A DNA stretch of 64,000 nt from Brugia malayi (taxonomy: Eukaryota; Nematoda; Chromadorea; Rhabditida; Onchocercidae). A program made the translations under genes and the position numbers. The DNA lies in NCBI RefSeq assembly GCF_000002995.4, contig NW_025062475.1:3758528-3822527 (forward strand), in the 5' to 3' direction. The notes beneath the pieces were generated by a model. The model saw only the letters and a list, made by a program, of their open reading frames with translations. It did not search any database and was not told the DNA's origin. Numbering within the stretch: position 1 is the first letter of the stretch; the number at the start of each line of letters is the position of its first letter. Below, in pieces: positions 25,034 to 37,885 of this stretch.

Positions 25034-28000
25034 TCATATATCAACCCTTGTGTTTAGTTCCATTAACGGTTTACAGAATTTGCATGATAACATGAAAGTT
25101 TCGTATTGTTCGATTTGTATTGTAGCCAGATGTATACCGTGCTTGAAGCGTATAAGTCTACTAGCTACTTGCATTGTTTCGGTTGCTTTCTCTGGTTCAT
25201 CTGCAATGAATATCAAAAAGTGAGTGCAATTTATTCACTACTCCAAAACTGCTAAAAATGGCTCATAAAATAATTCTTAATACAAACGATAATAAACACT
25301 AGAGCATTCCCAGCTGATCACATTATTCTAAGGCTGCATTCAGTTTCATTGGCTAATTCTCGCTTTTGTGAAAAACTTTAGATACAGAAACTTGAACTTA
25401 ACAATGGCAGTGCACTATTAATAATACAAGCATTTAGATTACGGTTAAAAATATTGAAGATATGCTATATATTGTTAAGCATTAATTTCAAAAAATAAAG
25501 GAATTGCATTTGTATGTTCATGCATTTTATAAAAGCAAGCATACCAATGGCCAAATGAACTGCTAAAGCTGTTTTGTCCATATTTAATGACCATACATGC
25601 AAGCTATGCAATGTTCTTACACCATTTATGTTCAACAAATCATTTTGCAAGCTACCATAATTGATATGTGAAGGTGTTCCTAAAAATTAATAATGTCCCA
25701 TACTCAGTGCCAATCACAAATTTGGTTATGCAACAAAATAAATTTGAAAAAAATGGTAACAGCTTGAAAAAAGTGACCTTAACGCCAGAGGAAAAAAGGA
25801 AGAATTAATTTTGTGAAGTTTTTATTTAAGAAGTATGGGAAATAAAGGTTTTACCAATACCTTCCATCAATATGAAGAAAATGTCACGAATAACAGTAAC
25901 ACTTGTGAAAAGCACGATTATAGAAAATAGAAAAGTGCATAACGGATCAGCTAATTTCCAATCTGTTACCTGCAATAAATAAAGCTGTAGGAAAATGTAA
26001 AGAGGAAGTGATCTGCAATGTTAATGAAATCTTTTTCTTCTAAATTTACAAATAAAGAAAATCTTTTTCTTGCTCTTCTCATTCTACTAAAAAGAATATC
26101 CGTGACAGAAAATACAATATCAGCAACAACACACTACCAACTTGCCTTAATGACGATAGCAGCAGTTAGAACACCAATGCTCTGGATAAAATCACCGAGA
26201 ACATGGATGAAAGCCGCGCGTACATTCACATTAGTACTAAACAATGTAACCCAATAAGTTTGAAAATGCATCTTTATTACAGTTACATTCTTATTAATAT
26301 CACGTACGGTAAAATCAGTTTTCAAAACACAATTTCGGTTACTGTTAATCAGATAAAAATTTGAAAAAAGTACCTACTGGCTGTGACTATGACCTATATC
26401 TTGTGGATGAGCACAACGGAAATACCGCAAAACGAGTCCCATTATAATATTAAATATTACGCCTGCGCTTGCTGTTACAATCATTGTATTTGCATCAACC
26501 TGAAACTGTCACACCAAATAAAATCCTCCGATTTAAAAAAAGACCTACATAATTGGGAAATTTGTCTAAATCAAATTTAAAAAAAAAAGAAAGGAAATAT
26601 ATGTTTCTATAATAAAAAGGAGAATACAAGTTCTTTTTTATTCTCGATATTTCACCTTAATATCATTATCATATGATTAAATTAAATCATAGAAACATAT
26701 ATTAAATTCAAACATAATTTTTACTAACAACGTAAAAAGTTTTTTCAAATTCCGATATTATTTTTTAAAAGAAAATTTTATTCGTAAATAAAATCTGTTA
26801 TCCATTTAGTACTTTCTGGACGACTAATACCATATTTGATTGGCATTTTTCAAAGTGCATTTCGAATATATAACTTTGATATTGTGCAAATAATTTTATT
26901 TACTTAGCATTTCAAACGCTTATGGTATGCCAAGCATTACAAGAACTATTACTATTCCAATAAATTTGCCCTATTATACGTCTCATACAATGGGAAGTCA
27001 AATTTCCTAAGGAATTCTACAGTTCTCAATAAGTTAATTTAAATACCAATGGTTGCATTTTTCTTAAATTAACATATTAAGATTGGAATGCTCATTTATT
27101 GTTAGAGTCAAAACTTGAGTCGTTTAAACACATAATTCGGGTTATCACTAAATTATGGATAAAAAAAAGATGCTATTACAAGCACAATAAACAAACAAAC
27201 ATTGAAATTATTATTGATAATCCGCTGTAAAGCAAGCATAACAAGCATCGTTGTAAGAATCCATATGATTATAATCGATATCGTAGCACCCAAAATCTCC
27301 GCACGAAGGAAACCAAATGATAAGCGGTAATTTGCTACAACTTTCACTGTAGTTTACACAGTCAGTATTAGATTATTTAACATTTTCTATTGGTGTAATC
27401 AATATGCAATGTACAAACCGTACATCCAAATCAAATCAAAATTGCTCATTCTGTATACAATTTAGATTTTCTTTTCTTTCTGGTTTCCAATACAGATCCC
27501 TTTCATGTTTTTCAACACATTACTCAATTCAAAAGAATATGCGTCAATAATGAAATGATGACAGATGTGCAGTATTATCGCGATACCAAAGAAAAATGAG
27601 TCAAAACTTCAATATTGCTAAAAGATATTTAATTACTTATATACTGTCTAGTATTCAGTACGTGCTTACACTTTTAAGGAAAACGCTAAATTTGGAGAAA
27701 TAAAAAAAAGAGTCAATTGTTCCTTTAGTGTTAAAGACGTTCCGATTATCTAATAAACGGAAGAAAGCCTGACATAAAAATCAAACCAGGAGAGCGCGAA
27801 AGTCGAATTGCTATGATAGATATAATAAAGGAGAGCAAATCACTTAGCATATGTCCAGCATCAGTCATTATAGCTAAACTTTGGGCCAAAACGCCACCGC
27901 TAAATTCAGCAATAATAAAAATGGCACTTAAAATTGCTACCACTACCAATGATCGTTCAGCTCTTCGATCCTGGAAATATATAAAGTCTATTACTAAATT

Positions 28001-28882
28001 TTCTTTCTGATATTAAATTAGCTTTGCTTTTAAATCATAACTACTGTCTAAATTGGCAGCTAAATTTTCATAGTTTTGAATAAAATATGTATATAAATGT
28101 GAATAGAGTGTTCAACCACTTTTCTGAGGAAATGCAACTTATATGCAACTGATGAAACTGATGAGCTCATCCTGCTGAATAGTGACGTTTTGAAATGTCA
28201 ACAGTAGATCTTGAGTAAAATGTCAGATTTTGAAAAAAAAAGAACAACTGACTAACAAAAACTTATCAATCAAGCAAATTTAACTGTTTAAACATCCCTT
28301 ACATGAAATATGATCGGTGTAATAGGACTAATAAATTGATATGATAATTAACAGAATGATCTAGATACTACATGCAGTAACACGATCAACATGAATACAG
28401 TTAGTAGATTAGCAACTGATATAATTGGCATATTGATATAACACGATATAACACGATCACAATCGATATAACACGATCACAAAGTAGCACGATTGATGGA
28501 CCAACAAAAACAATGGAATCATATGATCATGATGAGTGTATCATTAATGAAGAATGTAATCGGTGTAATGATAAATGTTCCATTATATTTGGTACTACAT
28601 GTCCCCACTGCCACTGATGTAAAATAACTTAATATTTGTTAACTTTTTCGAAAAATGTAAGCAAAAGTAATAAACGTTACGTGGAAGCGGGAAATGAATA
28701 AAATGAAATACATATACCTCTTTTTGGGATAGCAACAAAAAATGACAGTGTTCCTGCAGGTGAGAATGATCGATTGATTCTTGTTCATCATCACTACTAT
28801 CCTGATCATTATAGATTACATTTCGATCATCATTATCATCATTTGAAGTGTTATTATTTGTTCTCCATAATGACCTCAACAT
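25034..28882 (-). CDS. Zinc transporter, ZnT/SLC30 cation diffusion facilitator
   Basis: Exports Zn2+ from cytosol into vesicles or out of the cell (family knowledge). Eight minus-strand exons: 28718-28882, 27787-27970, 27201-27346, 26378-26499, 26146-26236, 25861-25969, 25545-25679, 25034-25200. They sum to 1119 nt, 372 residues plus stop, a typical ZnT2/3/8-like length. The zinc-site motifs of membrane helices 2 and 5 are intact (TDAGHMLSD and HVLGD, each HxxxD). A short His loop (GHSHSH) precedes helix 5, and the cytosolic C-terminal domain has HSLHVWSLN. The N-terminus is acidic with a His/Cys patch (HSHLQEHCHF). I start at ATG 28,880-28,882; the frame stays open upstream to a possible acceptor near 28,917, so extra 5' coding is possible. 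Intron 5 has a GC donor. It is closest to the ZnT2/3/4/8 group (C. elegans CDF-2/TTM-1 type); I do not assign an ortholog. Confidence 0.95.
28434..28495. repeat. Short imperfect tandem repeats in a ZnT intron
   Basis: The unit gatataacacgat recurs three times within about 60 bp (starts near 28,435, 28,446 and 28,465), and related caCGAT words continue to either side. It lies in the first ZnT intron (27,971-28,717). Confidence 0.75.
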
Positions 28883-29215
28883 TTCGTCCGAACAGACAAA
28901 TCGATTACAATGTGGCTGCAGTAATATATATCAAAAACATAATAAAATCATTCACTGTGACCGAAATATCCAAGTCTTATCGGTACATCCGAAAAGTTCT
29001 AGACAATAAGTGCTTCTACACCTGCATAACATTTCTCCACTCTCACAATTGTTTTCACCTAAGTTATTCAAAGCAATATTCACACGGCCCTACCACGAAA
29101 ACTATTATCCTAAATTGATGAAATTTGAAAAAACGCAATGTTAGGAATGCAATCGGCAACATGAGTAAGACACTTCCTCTAATAAGCGAAAATTCTTGAA
29201 CAAACATCGATTAAG

Positions 29216-29242
29216 GTGTCAAACACACCGTGTGTTTGACCT
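29216..29242. promoter_or_regulatory. Imperfect palindrome with TGACCT half-site upstream of ZnT
   Basis: Arms gtcaaacaca and tgtgtttgac pair perfectly over 10 bp around a 3-bp loop; extending outward, the match to aaggt/acctt is interrupted by a 2-base insertion. The right side includes TGACCT (29,237-29,242), complementary to the nuclear-receptor half-site AGGTCA. It lies about 0.35 kb upstream of the ZnT start codon. Its regulatory role is inference only. Confidence 0.35.
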
Positions 29243-30295
29243 TCCTTTTTGGTGTCTCTCTTTTTGCAAATTGAATTTTTACATATATACTGTTTCTTTA
29301 AACCCAGAAAGTTGAAATTAAATTTAAAATATAAAAATTCCCCGCAACTAAATGTTAGAGAAGAATGATGAAATGACTTTTCACCATTTTTTTTTATTTT
29401 ATTTTTTTCGCAAAACTGTGCTGTAAAACTATACTGTGTTTTCTTTTCGTATCAAACTAATAAATTTTTTAGTTATTAATAATGACTGTTGAAGATGATT
29501 TAGGTTTTAGTTAAGTTAGATCCTTAATTTGTGCATAAAATGCTGTTAGCAACTAATATCTGTAATACTTTCTCCCTTTATTAATATATCATTTAACTGA
29601 AAAAGGAAAAAATTTAACGAAACTACAAGATTAAGAACAAAGATATATGTGAGTGAAAAGTTAATATTCCGTATTCACCCTTTTTTTCGGTTTTCTTTCC
29701 TCTCTTTGTTCCAGTTTTCGGAAATTATGCCGGAAACGTATATGCAACGATCAATATTTCCATTTGTTCCTGAGTATGATCGTCAGATGTAGACATATTA
29801 CTAAGTTCTATGATCTCTGTGATAGCATTGAAATATTCTAGGAATGCATGTAAGATGAAAGCCTTTTCAAAATGCTTTGATTTTTTTTCTAAAAAATAAT
29901 TTTTAAAACTTGAGTCTTCTTCATCGCATACTTTAGAATGACTTGTAATTTAATTTTTTTAGCAATAAATCATCGACAAAAGGAATAAATAAATAAATAT
30001 TACTTTTGCGATTTGTAAATTACTTCATAATATGAGTATAAAAAGAGATTACGGAAAGAGACTGTAGCAAAAGATCCAATTTTTCATTTTTAATCGGCAG
30101 TTTAACAAAAAATTGCAACAATGAATACATCACTTACTGAATGTTATTAATGGTTGATAGTTATCACTAGTAACTGATAACTGATATATATATATATAGC
30201 ATGACTGATAGCTGTAACTAATAGTGAGCAGTGATAAATGCAATGGCAAGCTGAAAGGGCATTTCATAAGCAGTAAATTTTTATGGCGATCAACT

Positions 30296-30441
30296 ATTTG
30301 TAAATATCATTGTTGATAAAAATAAATTAGTTCATAAGATTTTAATATTTGTAAATATCATTGTTGATAAAAATAAATTAGTTCATAAGATTTTAATATT
30401 TGTAAATATCATTGTTGATAAAAATAAATTAGTTCATAAGA
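30296..30441. repeat. 51-bp tandem repeat, about 2.9 copies
   Basis: Unit starts (atttgtaaatatc) occur at 30,296, 30,347 and 30,398, exactly 51 bp apart, and the copies are almost identical. It is upstream of chitinase copy A. The near identity indicates recent expansion. Confidence 0.95.
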
Positions 30442-31245
30442 CTCTATAATTATTAATCGTAACAAATAAAATTATTTATATAATCAGTAGAAAACATACA
30501 TATTTTATCACATTTTTACAGTTATAGACTTGAATACAGACTTGATACTCCTCGTTGTCATTATTTGTGACGTTATTTACCAAATATCCGCTGTTTCTTT
30601 CATTTTTTCCGATCGCTAATTAACTTTTAATCTTAATTCATCTTCAGCAGTTTCCATTTTCACCTATAATTGTAACTGAAATAATCATTGATGATACTGT
30701 TATCAATAAAGAAAATAAGATTTCTAAAAGCTTGCTTCTATCATAAAATAATTCAAAATAAATCAAGCAATTACTTGCTTATGGCTTTCAAAATTAAGAA
30801 AATCTGGCTATAGTGTTCTTCAACAACTTTTTATTCACTGTATTAAACCTTTTACAAATCTTTTCTTTTTTAATAGCAATATCAGCTAGCTAACATTCCT
30901 TTTTACAACAAACTGTTGATCTCCCTGTTTCATCCAATACTTCGTTCATTAGTTTGTATATCAAGAAAATTAATATTTATTTTTTGCAGCTGTTTCGTAA
31001 ATAGTTATGATCACAATTATTGAGCGTATTTCCAACTACAGATTAATATCCAAGAGAAAAATTTCTTTCCTTCTTTCGTAGGTTTACGTAAAAATTGAAA
31101 TTGATTAAAAACATTTATTAAAAAGTATAATACGTTCTCGAAATTTTGTGATATATTGAAGTAAACAAAAAAAAGCAAATATTCAAATGCAGGAGTGGAC
31201 AACAACTAACTTTTAAATGGTATATGTTTACGCATATATTTTTCC

Positions 31246-34200
31246 ATGATGAAGCTAATAACTTTCGTCCTATTTAGTATTACAATTATACCTATACAAG
31301 GTAAGTTATTTTTGAAAAAAAAAATAATTTTATAAAATGTAACAATTAGAATTGATCAAAATATATATTAAAAAAGCGAAAGGATTCATTAATTTTAGGT
31401 TTTTGACAAAAAATAATGTTAGTATGCTTATATATATATATGAGTTTCTTATAATAAGTTTTAAAGTATAACATTAAATCTTTTAAATTATAAAATACAA
31501 ACTAAGAAACAATCCTTTATTATATGTGAGTAAAGCAGAATTAAACAAACTTAAATATTATGGCAAGGAATTGTAATCACGATTGAATAGGTATTATTAT
31601 GTATAACACCTACATTTCGTGAAAAATAGAAAAATGAGATCCGTGCATGGAAAAATTAGGGAAAAATAGAGATAGATTACTTTGTATCTTGGCGAGACTC
31701 AGTTATCAGTGCATACCAGATATATCTACCTCAATTACTGCAGAGTGCTGTAATACATCAAATGTAAGAGTACCATATGACATCACACGACAATTCTACA
31801 ATTCCCATTAAACTTATTTGAAACAGTTTCCCTCCAGATATATATAAAATTAAGTAAATGGGACGCAATAAAGTGTATTGTTCCTTAACTAATTGTATAA
31901 GTAATTCTATATACAAATTAAGCTACATAAATTTAATAACAATCCTTATTCAGCAGTAAATTATGCAACACTTTTGGCACACTTGTCCATCCATATTCGT
32001 GGATGTTACTACACTAACTGGGCTCAGTATCGAGAAGGTTCAGTGATGTTTTAAATAATTTCATTTTTATTAGAGAGATTAAATAATTTCAAGAAAAAGA
32101 GTTTCTAAACAAATGCGCAGTTTTTCAAATAAAAATTCGAAGCCATTGATTGTAATGGCTATGATAAAATGAGAAGAAACAATTTATAATTAGTAATTCA
32201 GCTTCCAACATAAGCGCAAATTCTTTTCATTACGGATTTTTTAAATCCATTTCTATATGTGCCTTCATCAATGCAAACTAATATGCAAATAGAAACTACA
32301 TAAATGAAATTAAGCAAAGTAAATCTTATTGTCACAATATTAATTATAATATCTATCTGTCAATCTAACATGCATTTTCATTTTAAAGGAGAAGGTAAAT
32401 TCTTGCCTGGAAATATTCCAAATGGACTATGCACCCACATTCTTTACGCATTTGCTAAAGTCGATGAATTAGGTGATTCAAAGTAAGTTGCAAATGATAT
32501 TTGTGATAGTAAATATGAATGCCATTTTCATATTTTGCTCAAACTGAAACTAAAATTTTTTCAAAATTTTATCAGTTACTCCGGCAGTGTTTATATGTGT
32601 GCTTCAGTAGTTTGAGTTATTGCTCAATATTCTTTTCCAATGAGTGCGCAATTGTCCCACCAAATACCATTTCTGTGATTCTTCTTTTTCTTCTCTCTCT
32701 CTCTTAGACCTTTTGAATGGAACGATGAAGATACTGAATGGTCGAAAGGAATGTACTCAGCTGTGACGAAACTGAGAGAAACGAACCCAGGACTGAAAGT
32801 CCTTCTTTCCTATGGTGGCTACAACTTTGGATCAGCAATTTTCACTGTTAGTTTCTGTTTTCTTCAAAAGGATAGCATTCGTCAAACATATCGACAAAAT
32901 TTCCAGGAATAGTTTGTTGACATCTGCTCTCGTTGGCACTCTCGGGACGTCCTATTGTTTTCTTTTCCATAAATTTAGTGATAGACAATATATTAAGGGA
33001 ATAGCAAAGTCGGCGCAAAAAACGGAACATTTTATTAAATCAGCTATAGCATTTCTCCGTAAGAATAATTTTGATGGATTCGATTTGGATTGGGAATATC
33101 CAGTCGGTGTAGCTGAGGAACACGCTAAACTTGTTGAGGTAAGCGCAATCTCTTAGCAATTTATCATTGTAATCAGACATTGATATCAAATTTCAGTTCA
33201 CAAAGGGAAAATTTCATTTCCATTCGTTGTTGTGTGTTAGTTTTACTTGAAAGAAAAAAGAAAATAAAATTTCCAGGCAATGAAAACAGCGTTTGTGGAA
33301 GAAGCCAAAACATCTGGTAAGCAACGATTACTTTTAACCGCTGCTGTATCAGCCGGGAAGGGAACTATTGACGGAAGTTACAATGTGGAGTCTCTCGGAA
33401 AGTAAACTTTTCTTTCTCTCTTTGCCGATCTTTCACGTCAGACTTTCATTTATTTAGCGATATAATAAAAATTAGAGTACTAAAAATGTGAATATTTCTT
33501 CAGCATTAAACTTTGCAGAAATTTCGATCTCCTATTTCTAATGTCATACGATTTACACGGTAGTTGGGAGAAGAACGTCGATTTACACGGAAAATTGCAT
33601 CCAACAAAGGGAGAAGTTTCCGGAGTTGGCATATTTAATACTGTTAGTTTGTGAAGTGCATAAAAATTTCTCATGTTTACCCGTTTGTATGAAAACGAAT
33701 TCACCATTGCTCCAGGAATTTGCTGCGGACTATTGGGCAAGTAAGGGTATGCCGAAACAGAAAATTATCATTGGAATTCCGATGTACGCTCGGGGATGGA
33801 CATTAGATAATCCTTCGGAAACAGCGATTGGAGCAGCGGCTAGTCGTCCGTCGTCAGCATCGAAAACAAATCCTGCTGGTGGTACTGCATCTTACTGGGA
33901 GGTTTAATACAAAATATTAAATTATTTCCAAATACTTTTCTTAATTATTTTCAAACTCGATCTTTGACAAACATTAAAAGTGCTATTTTAAGATATGCAA
34001 ATATCTGAAAGAAGGTGGCAAGGAAACGGTTCATCAAGAAGGTGTCGGGGCATACATGGTAAAAGGAGACCAATGGTATGGTTATGATAACGAGGAAACT
34101 ATCAGAATTAAAGTAATCATTTATTTCTCTTATTGTCGTAACTTTTGCGCCTAACATTGTTGTCATTCTATTTATGGATAGTTTGTTGAGAGCAAGGGAG

Positions 34201-34576
34201 GAATAATCTAAAAAGTATAGCTGCGAAGATATCTTTCAAAATAATTTCACAATTTTTGCCTGTGTGACTATTTCGTTCTAATTATCAATTTCAGAATCAA
34301 AATCAGGTTATGCTGTACATTTGAAACAAAGTTACATATTTCCAGATGAAATGGCTTAAAGAGAAAGGATATGGTGGTGCCTTCATATGGGCTCTTGATT
34401 TCGATGATTTCACGGGTAAAAGCTGTGGCAAAGGCCCTTATCCATTGTTAAATGCTATCAGCAGTGAGCTTGGAAACAGATTCATATTTTGGATGAAGAA
34501 TTCTACAATTTCATCATTAATTGATGCATCTCAGGAAAATGTCAGATATATTAGCCAAAATTTAGAAGTTGAATAA
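31246..34576 (+). CDS. GH18 endochitinase copy A, lacking linker and chitin-binding domain
   Basis: Secreted family-18 glycoside hydrolase cleaving chitin. Ten exons: 31246-31300, 31954-32037, 32389-32482, 32708-32846, 32998-33138, 33277-33401, 33519-33642, 33716-33901, 33993-34112, 34346-34576. They total 1299 nt, 432 residues plus stop. The signal sequence starts MMKLITFVLF. The GH18 core has the substrate-binding LLSYGGYNFGS and the catalytic DxxDxDxE motif as FDGFDLDWEYP, both intact, and the conserved GGAFIWALDFDDF near the end. The exon 2 acceptor used by copy B is destroyed here; an upstream acceptor (31,951-31,953 or 3 nt later) keeps the frame and adds about 14 residues after the signal peptide. 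After SSEL the sequence leaves copy B and adds a 34-residue tail instead of the Thr/Glu linker and CBM14. It could be a functional soluble paralog or a decaying copy. Confidence 0.9.
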
Positions 34577-34577
34577 A
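34572..34577 (+). promoter_or_regulatory. Poly(A) signal AATAAA overlapping the chitinase A stop codon
   Basis: The TAA stop (34,574-34,576) lies inside an AATAAA hexamer, so the 3' UTR may be extremely short if this signal is used. Confidence 0.5.
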
Positions 34578-35209
34578 ATCATGGAATTCATCCCAGAATA
34601 TTGTGTTTCATATGTTCATATGTCACTAAATTGCATGTTAGATATTGATATAGAGATTTTATTGATTTGATGGTTTTGACATAATCGAAATTCGGTAAGG
34701 ATTAATAGGTTTTTTGTTATAGACTTTTCGCTTCTGATCCTGAAGTTGCTTTGCACTGTCGATAATGAAATTACACAGGGATATTGCAGTATCTTTATTA
34801 AAAGATATGGTATAATAAATAGAGTTATTAATGGAAGTAAACGAGAAGGAATAAGTGGAATGAGGAAGCAAAGTATGAATTTTTGAGGATGATCCATTGG
34901 TTTGTTTACTTAACGTATATATATGCTTGTCGTGAAATTTGGGGTTCAATCTGAATATAACTTGTGGCTTAGAGTCGAATTGGATTTTCACATACTCAAG
35001 TGCCTTCCTTGTTTGTTATTAAACGAATGTATTGAATAAGCTAGCAATCACAGTACATAAGTATTAATCTATAGCAACAATACTGATAATTTGTAGAGTA
35101 TCTACGAATGAGATGAAGAAAATGGATGGATGGATTGATAAGGAATTTAATGGAATCAAATGAATTGTGAGTGAGGGAGAAAGGCCGAACTGTAGTTTAG
35201 TGGTAAATT
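34577..35209. other. Non-coding stretch between chitinase A and the retroelement
   Basis: No similarity to the corresponding region of copy B. The open frames on the minus strand here have non-ATG starts and low-complexity composition, so I do not call a gene. Confidence 0.6.
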
Positions 35210-35551
35210 AAATCCTTATATAGTGGGTACTGACTTCCAACAAGAGCATGATTATTGAATAGTGAACTATTAGATAATCTTTACTCTTCATATAGTAAGA
35301 GATGGGTTTAATATTGTAGCTTCTCAAAGAATAACTATTAGCTTAGAAAGTTTTTACAACATTTCAACATTGTAAGCAAATTTGGTCTGGAACAAATGAG
35401 TGATTTTTAACATTTATTATTAGTTGAAAATGTCTAGACAAGCAGATAAGCTTAGGTACAATGGGAAGATAAGTGTTGACATAATGATTGCTTACATGAT
35501 GTATAATTTGAAACAGTTTTACATTGCTAAAGTTTAATTAAAACGAATTTT
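35210..35551 (-). repeat. Left LTR-like terminal repeat of the BEL/Pao relic
   Basis: Its right 91 bp repeats directly at 37,886-37,976. Nearly all of it is present inverted at about 46,045-46,355, which indicates an LTR of roughly 340 bp. For a minus-strand element this is the 3' LTR. Confidence 0.7.
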
Positions 35552-37885
35552 TGTATGATTAATACAATTCTATTTAATATATTTAGTTCGTCGAGTGATA
35601 TGTTCTTGTTCATTGACACTTTGAATTGATTTCTCGAACATTGTTGGTTGAGAATCCGAATTTTTCTCGCCTTTGAATAGCATATTCACCGATCTGTTGA
35701 GAATTTTTTCTTGTGGTAATTTTATTGATACACTCTTCTCTTTGGGTCCTTTCTCTTAAGTCTAATCAGATATTCGTCTTTCCATATTCCCCAAAAGATA
35801 TCGAAGGCCTTTAATGCTTTTCTTAAGAGTTCAGTTTATGAAGGATAAACTCATCCAATTCATTCTCCTTATTAGTAGGCATAATTAGAAGCATGCAATA
35901 TGACACAATTGTCAAAATTTACGAAAGTTAGCGGTTGAGTATTCAAAATACTTTCTACTTCCATTATTGGAATAATTAGTCCTCGTTCCCATAATAACTT
36001 TCTGACCAATAACTCTTTTCATTGCCTTTTTTGTTAAACCAATAAGTCGCTCATATATTCCTCCATTCCATCCGCTTTTGGTACTATATTTTTCCATATG
36101 ATTTTCTTTTCCGTTAGGAATTCATTTAATTGCTGCTTTATAATAATTTTAAAAACCAACTGGAATTGACCAGCGCTCAAGATTAATTCCGGTTAACCTC
36201 GTCTTGTTGTAAATCTTCTCAAAACATGTAAAAAGCTTTCAGCTGAAGGGGTTTCTATCATTTCTAGATGTACAGCTCTTGATGTAAAACATGTGAACAG
36301 TGATATCAATCTTTTTGTTAACTCATTATCACTCCTGGTATTGACAGGACCTAAATATCGTGTGGTTCGAGATGCTGGAAGATCGGCCATGGTTGGTAAT
36401 TTAAATGATTTAGTTGTCGCACTTCATGCACTTATCCAAGATTTTTTTGACTTCCCTTCTACCTTTAGGTATCCATATTTCTACCTTTCGGTATCGATCT
36501 CAAATTTGAAAGTGTGTGAGCAATTCCAGCATGATATAATTACTCATGTCGTTGCTGAATAAGGAATTCAGTTATGGAATTATGTCTTGGGAGATATATT
36601 TGGGAGATGTAAGTTACTCTCTTTGAAGCCTCATTGAATATAATTTTAATTTCTTTATATTTGGAAAAAGCTTCATTGGTTCCTTTGGTTGGTATTATAA
36701 TGTTGTCGACATAGAGATTTTTCTTTATCTCGAGCACAATTTTGCTTTTATAAGTTTCCAACTGATAATTGAGAGTAACTGACAATAAAATGGAGATGAT
36801 ACAATTCCAAATGGAACTCGTTGGAAACATTTTCTTCGTTAATTGGTCCTCGAATGTCCTTTAACCAAAGAAATCGAGTGCAATTTCTATCTGTTGGATA
36901 CAGTTTTATTTATAAGAATGCCTTTTCTACGCCTGCTATTATTATATTTTTCACTGTACGGAAGCATAGCAAAACTACATTTAAATCAGGAAGTGTTATC
37001 GGTCCCCGATATAAAACATCATTTAAACTTTTCATTCCTTTACAATGAGCTGATGCGTCATAAACTATCCTCAGATCTGTCGTGGTTTTATTGAATGTTA
37101 GTACTTCATGGTGAGATAGATAATGAATAATACTTATCTCGTTCATTTCCGGTGATGCCTTTTCGATTATATTGAAAAGTTGTTCTTCAATAGTTTGACT
37201 ATATCGACTTAGTAATTGAGGTTCCATTTGAAGTCTTCTATTTAACGACTTTAATCATCCAAAGCAAAGTCCAATTCCAAAGCAAAGTCCAATCATCGCT
37301 TAGTTTGTTCTTTGAATCTTCCCAAGGACAACAGACTCGATATCTTTCCTTGTTTATAAAGACAGTTTGTTTAAATTGCTGCAGTGCTTTTTCATCATTG
37401 TCAGCATTTGTTTTATCTTGAATGCCAATTAAATTCCAGCTTCAAAAAGTGATCTAAGCCTGGAATATCGATGACAATGACTAGATGAGTATGGTCCACT
37501 GATGTGGTTTTATTGTCATTTGTATATCCAGTTCCATAGATCCAACCTTTTTTGGATCGATGAAATTCCGGATCTTAATTCCATTTCTCTGCTTTGTCGA
37601 GCTGAATAAACCTAAAGAAATGATCCGCACCTATGAGAATGTCCGGTTGTTTCCATTGATCTTTGAAGTTGTTTAATTGATTTAGTTTGTTTATCATCAA
37701 TAGTTCCTTTTTGTTTAGATTAATTACTTGTATTTCATTCGTCAAATAGTTTTGCATCTAATCGGATTATTTCTTTATTTCCAATTTTTACTCCGATTTC
37801 GGTTTTAGTAGTAAAACACATTTTTGGTATTTTATTGCCAAAGCAAATATGTTATTTGGAGTTTTTTTATTCAAATAATTTAGAA

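Larger units (their letters stand above)
28883..31245. other. Intergenic region between divergent ZnT and chitinase A genes
   Basis: About 2.4 kb containing the 5' regions of two divergently transcribed genes. It holds an imperfect palindrome with a nuclear-receptor-like half-site (29,216-29,242), an AT run (about 30,185-30,199) and a 51-bp tandem repeat (30,296-30,441). No convincing exon. Confidence 0.7.

Noticed and set aside
25014..25223. Plus-strand frame opposite the ZnT C-terminus
   Set aside because: Shadow of the last ZnT exon, whose product matches the family in the minus-strand frame.
28774..29118. His-rich plus-strand frame opposite the ZnT first exon
   Set aside because: Antisense of the Asp-rich N-terminal exon of the zinc transporter, whose spliced frame is well supported.
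34659..34991. 110-codon minus-strand frame after chitinase A
   Set aside because: Begins at GTG, low complexity, no motif, and AT-rich composition makes such frames common.
35195..35215. tRNA A-box-like sequence (tagtttagtgg)
   Set aside because: No matching B box (ggttcgaatcc type) or cloverleaf arms follow at the right distance.
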